A DNA stretch of 42,799 nucleotides from a virus. The notes beneath the pieces were generated by a model. That model ran no database searches, had not been told where the DNA came from, and saw only the letters and a program-made list of their open reading frames with translations. Location: positions 1-42,799 of IMG/VR virus record IMGVR_UViG_3300042569_000357; one strand, given 5' to 3'. The translations under genes were made by a program, and so were the position numbers. This document shows positions 39,039-42,799 of the stretch, piece by piece; positions within the stretch are counted from its first letter, which is position 1, and every line of letters starts with the position of its first letter.

Positions 39039-39740
39039 TTATTTTTTAGGCTTTTTGGTTAAATCTTCGTATCCAAGGCCCATTCCAATACCAAACCCAG
39101 CTTTTTGAGCATTCATTCCTTGAAGGGCCAGCACGTCATTTCCGTCCTTGGCTCTTCCACCGCTAAACACTCTAGCCTTCATTTCTTCCCACTTATTGCC
39201 AGAAGACTGTCCACTATTTTTATCTAGGTCTACCCCCTGGATAGCAGCCAAAAACTTTTTTTCCTGATAATCAAGATCTCTTTTTGACTCTAATGTTATT
39301 AGCAGTTCTGGCATAGATAGGTTAATCTCCAGGTCTGCATAGTCTTTCCATATGCCCAGCAAAAAAACTTCTGCTTCTAGCTTGGCTAAGTCTAGGCTCT
39401 GCCAAGAAGATCCACCTTCTTCTGCTTGCTCTTTTACTGGCTCTTCAGATTGCTCGTTAATTTTAATTCCTGCGGCTATTTCTAAGACCTTGTAGATTCC
39501 TGGTAAATCCATAGAATCTTCTAACTCATAAATTGTTGATATTTCTGGATGATACTGTTGCATAGCAATAGCAGCACAATTTGATAAAAAGATAATAGCT
39601 TCTTCGTCGTTAGTTGCAGTTTTTACAAACTCAAAAGCTTCCATAAACTCTCTTAAGTATTTTAATTTTAGTGGGGATAGTTCAATTTCTGTGCCGTCTA
39701 CTAAGGACACTTTTCCTGTTTTGTATATTGTTGTTGCCAT
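39039..39740 (-). CDS. tail assembly chaperone, long (GT-like) form
   Basis: From ATG 39740 the protein is 233 residues; a TTG at 39764 would add eight. Residues ~1-95 are the chaperone domain shared with the downstream short paralogue. An acidic linker (NEQSEEPVKEQAEEGG) follows, then a T-like helical region (LDLAKLEAEVFLLGIWKDYADLEINLSMPELL) and a Gly/Lys-rich tail. It is normally the product of a -1 frameshift from the short gene, but here is an in-frame single gene lying before the short copy. It has no Shine-Dalgarno sequence; TATACT ends six bases before the ATG, suggesting a leaderless mRNA. It would guide tail-tube assembly around the tape measure. Confidence 0.8.
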   Translation of the reverse strand: MATTIYKTGKVSLVDGTEIELSPLKLKYLREFMEAFEFVKTATNDEEAIIFLSNCAAIAMQQYHPEISTIYELEDSMDLPGIYKVLEIAAGIKINEQSEEPVKEQAEEGGSSWQSLDLAKLEAEVFLLGIWKDYADLEINLSMPELLITLESKRDLDYQEKKFLAAIQGVDLDKNSGQSSGNKWEEMKARVFSGGRAKDGNDVLALQGMNAQKAGFGIGMGLGYEDLTKKPKK

Positions 39741-39746
39741 TATATA

Positions 39747-39752
39747 AGTATA
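39747..39752 (-). promoter_or_regulatory. TATACT box, possible leaderless promoter
   Basis: TATACT sits only a few bases past the T-run of a terminator and six bases (TATATA) before ATG 39740. If active it restarts transcription for the chaperone and tape measure genes. Confidence 0.4.
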
Positions 39753-39756
39753 CCGC

Positions 39757-39792
39757 AAAAACAAAATTACCCAGCCTAAAAAGACTGGGTAA
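39757..39792 (-). terminator. rho-independent terminator after major tail protein gene
   Basis: On the minus strand TTACCCAG (39792-39785) pairs perfectly with CTGGGTAA (39774-39767) around a 10-base loop, followed at once by TTTTGTTTTT (39766-39757). It starts about 20 bases after the stop of the major tail protein gene. The strongest terminator in the window; it would let the abundant tail protein be expressed far above the chaperones. Confidence 0.88.
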
Positions 39793-39812
39793 CTCTGTAT
39801 TATTAAGTTATA

Positions 39813-40490
39813 TTATACTGATACTGCTGCTGGGATGGTGCGGTCTACGATCTTACCGTAGGATGCATCATTGTTTGGCAGTAGACGGAACGAAACCTCG
39901 TACATTGTTGGCTCATCACGCTTTGCAGAAACTGTAACACTCTCGATAGAAAGTGCACGGTATGCAACGTAAATACGCTCAACCTGCTCGTCTGGGTCAC
40001 AGTCACCTGTACCTGGACCAACAGCCACTAGGCCACGCTCTACTGGACATTCTCCAATGTCACCAGCAGACATGTTTAGTGTCTTAGATCCAGCTTTGAT
40101 TCCTGTTGCTCCTGCACTAACGGTTAGATCATCATCTCTACCAGCTAGTGAGAACAGCAAGTTCTCTAGTGTTGCCTCAGCAAAAGCAGTGTTCAGGTTA
40201 ACCTGCATACCCTGCTTGTATAGCTTTGCAACGTCAAGAACCTGATCAACCTGTACCTCACCAAAATCTGGCTGGAACTGAATCTCAAGACCGTTCATTG
40301 TGTAACCAACGTTCTCAAAACCGCTGTCGTTCTTTGATAGGGTCTCACGGTATGTTCCTGTTGCGTTTCCGACAGCTCCTTCAACTTCATAAGCTGGAAG
40401 ATCTGTATCTGCGAGTTCTCCGTCATTGTATGTAAACAATGCGGCTGCACCAACGATAATGTTAGTGCTTGTACCTCTTGTATATGCCAT
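39813..40490 (-). CDS. major tail (tube) protein
   Basis: The 225-residue, acidic, beta-rich protein starts MAYTRGTSTNIIVGAAALFT and has a DG..N..GT..E.L repeat style typical of siphophage tube proteins (YEVEGAVGNATGTYRETLS, GLEIQFQPDFGEVQVDQ). It lies between the neck genes and the tail chaperones, the canonical slot. GAGGTGA precedes the ATG, an extended -10 box lies 44 bases further upstream, and a strong terminator follows. High expression as a monocistronic message fits a protein needed in hundreds of copies, more so for a tail of the length the tape measure predicts. Cysteines near residues 147-163 could form a local disulfide. Confidence 0.85.
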   Translation of the reverse strand: MAYTRGTSTNIIVGAAALFTYNDGELADTDLPAYEVEGAVGNATGTYRETLSKNDSGFENVGYTMNGLEIQFQPDFGEVQVDQVLDVAKLYKQGMQVNLNTAFAEATLENLLFSLAGRDDDLTVSAGATGIKAGSKTLNMSAGDIGECPVERGLVAVGPGTGDCDPDEQVERIYVAYRALSIESVTVSAKRDEPTMYEVSFRLLPNNDASYGKIVDRTIPAAVSV

Positions 40491-40540
40491 TTAAGTCACC
40501 TCTTCTTTTTATAGATAATAGGCGTGTTTCCTCAAGCTTA

Positions 40541-40549
40541 AGTATATCA
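40541..40549 (-). promoter_or_regulatory. extended -10 promoter (TGATATACT) for major tail protein
   Basis: TGATATACT lies in the 65-base gap upstream of the major tail protein gene, just past the stop of the neck gene. The expected leader is ~44 bases with GAGGTGA near the ATG. With the downstream terminator it defines a monocistronic unit. Confidence 0.5.
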
Positions 40550-40555
40550 GCTTAT

Positions 40556-41170
40556 TTAAATAATTTGTTTTACTGGCAAAATTCTTTCTGGAGTCCAGTC
40601 ATAATTCGTCATACTTGGCATTTGGTGGTAGTCATAATCAATGATAATCTTGTTACCACCATAGGTTCTGGCGGTTCCAAAGTCTATGATATCCCTAGAT
40701 TCTTCTAGCTGATAAACCTTAAAATCATGAAAGTAAAACATGTTATCTACAAGCAATTCTGGGTTTACAACGTTTCCACTGCTATCAATGTTTGCTGCCC
40801 CACCTAGGTTTATCTGCCTATTAGCTGCCCAGTTGTTTACTTCCTGGGCGGTCTCGTCTCCACGGTCCATGAGCCTAAGAACCTGCTCTTGGATTTGAAC
40901 CATTTTTTCAATAGGATTCTCGCCATTTGCATAAAAATAGTACATAATCTGCTCGCACTTAATGTGTGGAAAACTCCTCTTATTCATCTTGATTAATCTG
41001 TCCCATGTGGCCATCGTTCCACCAGTAGGGAAGTAAGAATTTAAATCGTTGATCGTAGAAGGCAAGGTAGGGAAAAATGGAGTATCTAGACTAGTGCTAT
41101 CTAGAATCTTGCTTTGCAGATACTTGTTTATCCATAAAACTGGTGTATTTAGTAATGAATCGTTAGACAA
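40556..41170 (-). CDS. neck / tail-completion protein
   Basis: The 204-residue protein lies third from the major tail protein in the head-tail connector run, the position of tail terminator proteins. It is mixed alpha/beta: KCEQIMYYFYANGENPIEKMVQIQEQVLRLMDRGDETAQEVN, and a C-terminal strand pair KNIIIDYDYH-like and FYFHDFKVYQLEESRDIIDFG. A TTG start at 41170 overlaps the upstream stop (GTCTAA) and follows GGGGGTAG. It probably caps the tail or joins it to the head. The family cannot be named from the sequence alone, and it might equally be a tail completion factor. Confidence 0.6.
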   Translation of the reverse strand: MSNDSLLNTPVLWINKYLQSKILDSTSLDTPFFPTLPSTINDLNSYFPTGGTMATWDRLIKMNKRSFPHIKCEQIMYYFYANGENPIEKMVQIQEQVLRLMDRGDETAQEVNNWAANRQINLGGAANIDSSGNVVNPELLVDNMFYFHDFKVYQLEESRDIIDFGTARTYGGNKIIIDYDYHQMPSMTNYDWTPERILPVKQII

Positions 41171-41840
41171 TCTTTGCTACCCCCGCATTTGCTACCCAGC
41201 GATATCCAGTAGATACTCCGCCAGGCTTTCCAACTCTTTTGCCTTTAGACAAATTCTTTTTGTAAGAAACTGGGTTTTCTAGGTAAGCACCGATTCCGCT
41301 GGCTCTTAAAAAGGCTTGAGTAAAATACTTGTTAAAGAAGTTATCAAAAACTTGTTCGAATTTTCCTTGGGTATTTCCACCAGGATTTTGAACAGTGACT
41401 GGAGACTTAGTAAAAACTTCTTCCCCATTATCCATAAAGCTTAAAGCTTGTGCCTGTTTTGGAACAATTGTAACAGCTAAACCATTCTCCATGATTCTTG
41501 CCTTGTCGTAGAATGGAGTGTTAGATCCATTTTGAATTGTGCTTGATTGCCTAAATGACGGAATAAAAGAAATTCCTAGATTGCTTACTGTATGTGTTAT
41601 ATCATAAAGTCTAGCATTTGGGCTTCCAGTCTTATCCCACTCATACACGTGATGTAAGATTGATGGATTTACCTTAGCATTAGAATCTATATAACTCTTT
41701 AATACCTCTATAGTCTTAAATCCAATAGAGTTCATCAAGTCTTGCTTTCCTAGCTGGATGCCGTCTAAAAATCCCACAGAATAATCCATCATATTTTTCA
41801 TGTCTTTATTAAACTGTCTTCCATCAAACTTAATTCTCAT
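41163..41840 (-). CDS. head-tail connector protein (HK97 gp10-like?)
   Basis: The 225-residue basic protein starts with a helix (FNKDMKNMMDYSVGFLDGIQLGKQDL) and has a central ARLYDITHTVSNLGISFIPSF strand-turn. Size, basic character and slot between head closure and tail terminator suit the HK97 gp10-like family, which interacts with the tail. It overlaps its neighbours by 4 and 8 bases. Reading from the sequence alone, I can support 'neck protein' but the gp10 label is a guess. The C-terminal GKPGGVSTGYRWVAN looks flexible. Confidence 0.6.
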   Translation of the reverse strand: MRIKFDGRQFNKDMKNMMDYSVGFLDGIQLGKQDLMNSIGFKTIEVLKSYIDSNAKVNPSILHHVYEWDKTGSPNARLYDITHTVSNLGISFIPSFRQSSTIQNGSNTPFYDKARIMENGLAVTIVPKQAQALSFMDNGEEVFTKSPVTVQNPGGNTQGKFEQVFDNFFNKYFTQAFLRASGIGAYLENPVSYKKNLSKGKRVGKPGGVSTGYRWVANAGVAKIV

Positions 41841-42286
41841 AGGTCTGCCGCCTGATTTTCTGATCTGCGGACAATTACCTTGTAATACTCTACTGATCCA
41901 AAAGGTCCTACGAAAGGCTCTACAGTAGCTACTTCAAACAAGGTGGACTTTCCAGCTCTTGGGCCTGATGTTTCTACATAAATTTCATTAAGATGCTTGT
42001 CTTTTATGTTAGTAACAATAATATTTGTTATTGAGTTTTGAACGTCTTCATTTGAAAATCTAATGTCTGTTCTAACCCTACCCAGCATTACGCTATCCTG
42101 GGTAATATTAGCATTTGGCTTAATATCTTCTTTCCAGGCAGTGCCAGCAGAATTAAAATTACAAGCGATTGTTCTGTCATGCATCCAGTTTTTCTTGACA
42201 TTTCCATATGGACCTTGATCAACGACTGGGTAGTAAATGTCTGCAAGCATTGGAAAGATAATTGACGTATTCTCGCAGGTAGCCAT
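41837..42286 (-). CDS. head closure / stopper-like connector protein
   Basis: The 149-residue beta-rich protein has YYPVVDQGPYGNVKKNWMHDRTIACNF near the N-terminus and KSTLFEVATVEPFVGPFGSVEYYKVIVRRSE at the C-terminus, the pattern of small SH3-like head-closure proteins that plug the connector. It follows the adaptor gene with a one-base overlap and has GGAG before the ATG. The identification rests on length, composition and gene order. Confidence 0.6.
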   Translation of the reverse strand: MATCENTSIIFPMLADIYYPVVDQGPYGNVKKNWMHDRTIACNFNSAGTAWKEDIKPNANITQDSVMLGRVRTDIRFSNEDVQNSITNIIVTNIKDKHLNEIYVETSGPRAGKSTLFEVATVEPFVGPFGSVEYYKVIVRRSENQAADL

Positions 42287-42799
42287 TATAAGACTCCAAG
42301 TCTAGTAATAGACTTAGCATACTTTGAAAGTATCTTGTCTACTATGATATTTCCTGTTCCCTCAAATACCCTGCTGTCAAACTGTAGTCTAAACTGGTCT
42401 GTGTTGTATGCAGAAATATATCTTTGGTAGTAGTCATTTCTGCCACACTTGATGTCATCAATCAGCAGAGTTGCTGCTCTAACGATGTCTGAGGGCACTG
42501 TAGGATATCCCACCTCTAACACAAACTTATAGTCATATCCGTTAGGAAAACCTCGTAGAGGCGGCAGGTTGGCGTCTACAAGGTCTGAGCCAGCAGCTGG
42601 CAAAATTAGAGGAGCCTGTTCGTTTCTATTAACCCTGTCTGCAGCAACCTCTGTGATAGCTGTTTTGTCTCTGGTTATTTCATAGGTTCGGTCTGTAACC
42701 AATTCGTTATTTTCGTATACAGACAAGATTCTTTTTGCATCCCACCATAAAGGTATATAGTCTGCTCCAAGACCTACAACCTCTAAAGTTTTCTTTTTG
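42286..42799 (-). CDS. head-tail adaptor protein, partial at right edge
   Basis: The open frame continues to the right end of the window, so the start is missing; an internal TTG at 42726 is possible, but 24 further codons (TLEVVGLGADYIPLWWDAKRIL) read through without a stop and look coding. The C-terminal part has a helical core, YDYKFVLEVGYPTVPSDIVRAATLLIDDIKCGRNDYYQRY, typical of the all-helical HK97 gp6-like adaptor that docks on the portal. At least 170 residues are present. The next gene downstream is the head closure protein, in the expected order. Confidence 0.7.
   Translation of the reverse strand, partial: KKKTLEVVGLGADYIPLWWDAKRILSVYENNELVTDRTYEITRDKTAITEVAADRVNRNEQAPLILPAAGSDLVDANLPPLRGFPNGYDYKFVLEVGYPTVPSDIVRAATLLIDDIKCGRNDYYQRYISAYNTDQFRLQFDSRVFEGTGNIIVDKILSKYAKSITRLGVL

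Noticed and set aside
1-42799. tRNA genes, ribosomal RNA and insertion sequences
   Set aside because: The non-coding gaps are all shorter than about 130 bases and none shows a cloverleaf with a T-loop GTTCRA-type box. No transposase or terminal inverted repeats were seen.

Overview
The window reads as one contiguous piece of a tailed-phage (siphovirus-like) genome. Every gene I can support is on the minus strand, so transcription runs from base 42799 toward base 1, with short gaps and many 1-30 base overlaps. There are no rRNA or tRNA genes, no CRISPR array and no insertion sequences. The host is probably an actinobacterium, perhaps aquatic: the base composition is fairly AT-rich by eye, several genes look leaderless (a -10 box 5-6 bases before ATG), and the replication set combines a DnaE-type polymerase with a class II ribonucleotide reductase. 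This host assignment is inference, not a match to a named phage.

Layout in transcription order. Bases 42799-40556 hold four head-tail connector or neck genes, the first cut by the right edge. Bases 40490-38667 hold the major tail protein, a strong terminator and two paralogous tail-assembly chaperones. Bases 38643-28267 are a giant 3458-residue tape measure protein. Bases 28267-18490 hold distal tail, tail-tip and fibre proteins, including a 1640-residue protein, an Ala-rich repeat protein and a tail-collar protein, plus a small zinc-ribbon protein. Bases 18487-14308 hold a DNA-binding protein, a possible helicase loader, DnaB-like helicase, DnaG-like primase and a likely SSB. Bases 14294-6503 hold DnaE polymerase, a MazG-like NTP hydrolase, RecA, two resolvase-type nucleases, a DnaQ-like exonuclease, a Cas4/RecB-like Fe-S nuclease, zinc-ribbon proteins and a small HTH protein. 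Bases 6506-4997 hold a TagD-like cytidylyltransferase, a glycosyltransferase-like protein, an Nmad1-like protein and an unknown protein. Bases 5007-2709 hold terminase small and large subunits. Bases 2582-1 hold class II ribonucleotide reductase, its thioredoxin, and a secreted protein cut by the left edge. Portal, protease, capsid and lysis genes must lie outside the window.

The genes form a self-sufficient replication and recombination system (helicase, primase, polymerase, proofreading exonuclease, SSB, RecA, resolvases), with its own dNTP supply (NrdJ plus thioredoxin) and pool sanitation (MazG-like).

The most unusual object is the tape measure protein. Four copies of a Gly-Pro-rich 'IPAML.PGE' motif come in two pairs. 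Each pair brackets a segment that looks like a separate globular, possibly enzymatic domain. One resembles an ADP-ribosyltransferase fold with an altered catalytic motif. The other carries RPTYGY, YGDS and EAQIMGG motifs. Other notable points are a tail-chaperone duplication that may replace the usual programmed frameshift, a set of leaderless promoters, and a secreted protein that appears to start at an ATT codon behind an extended -10 promoter and a hairpin.
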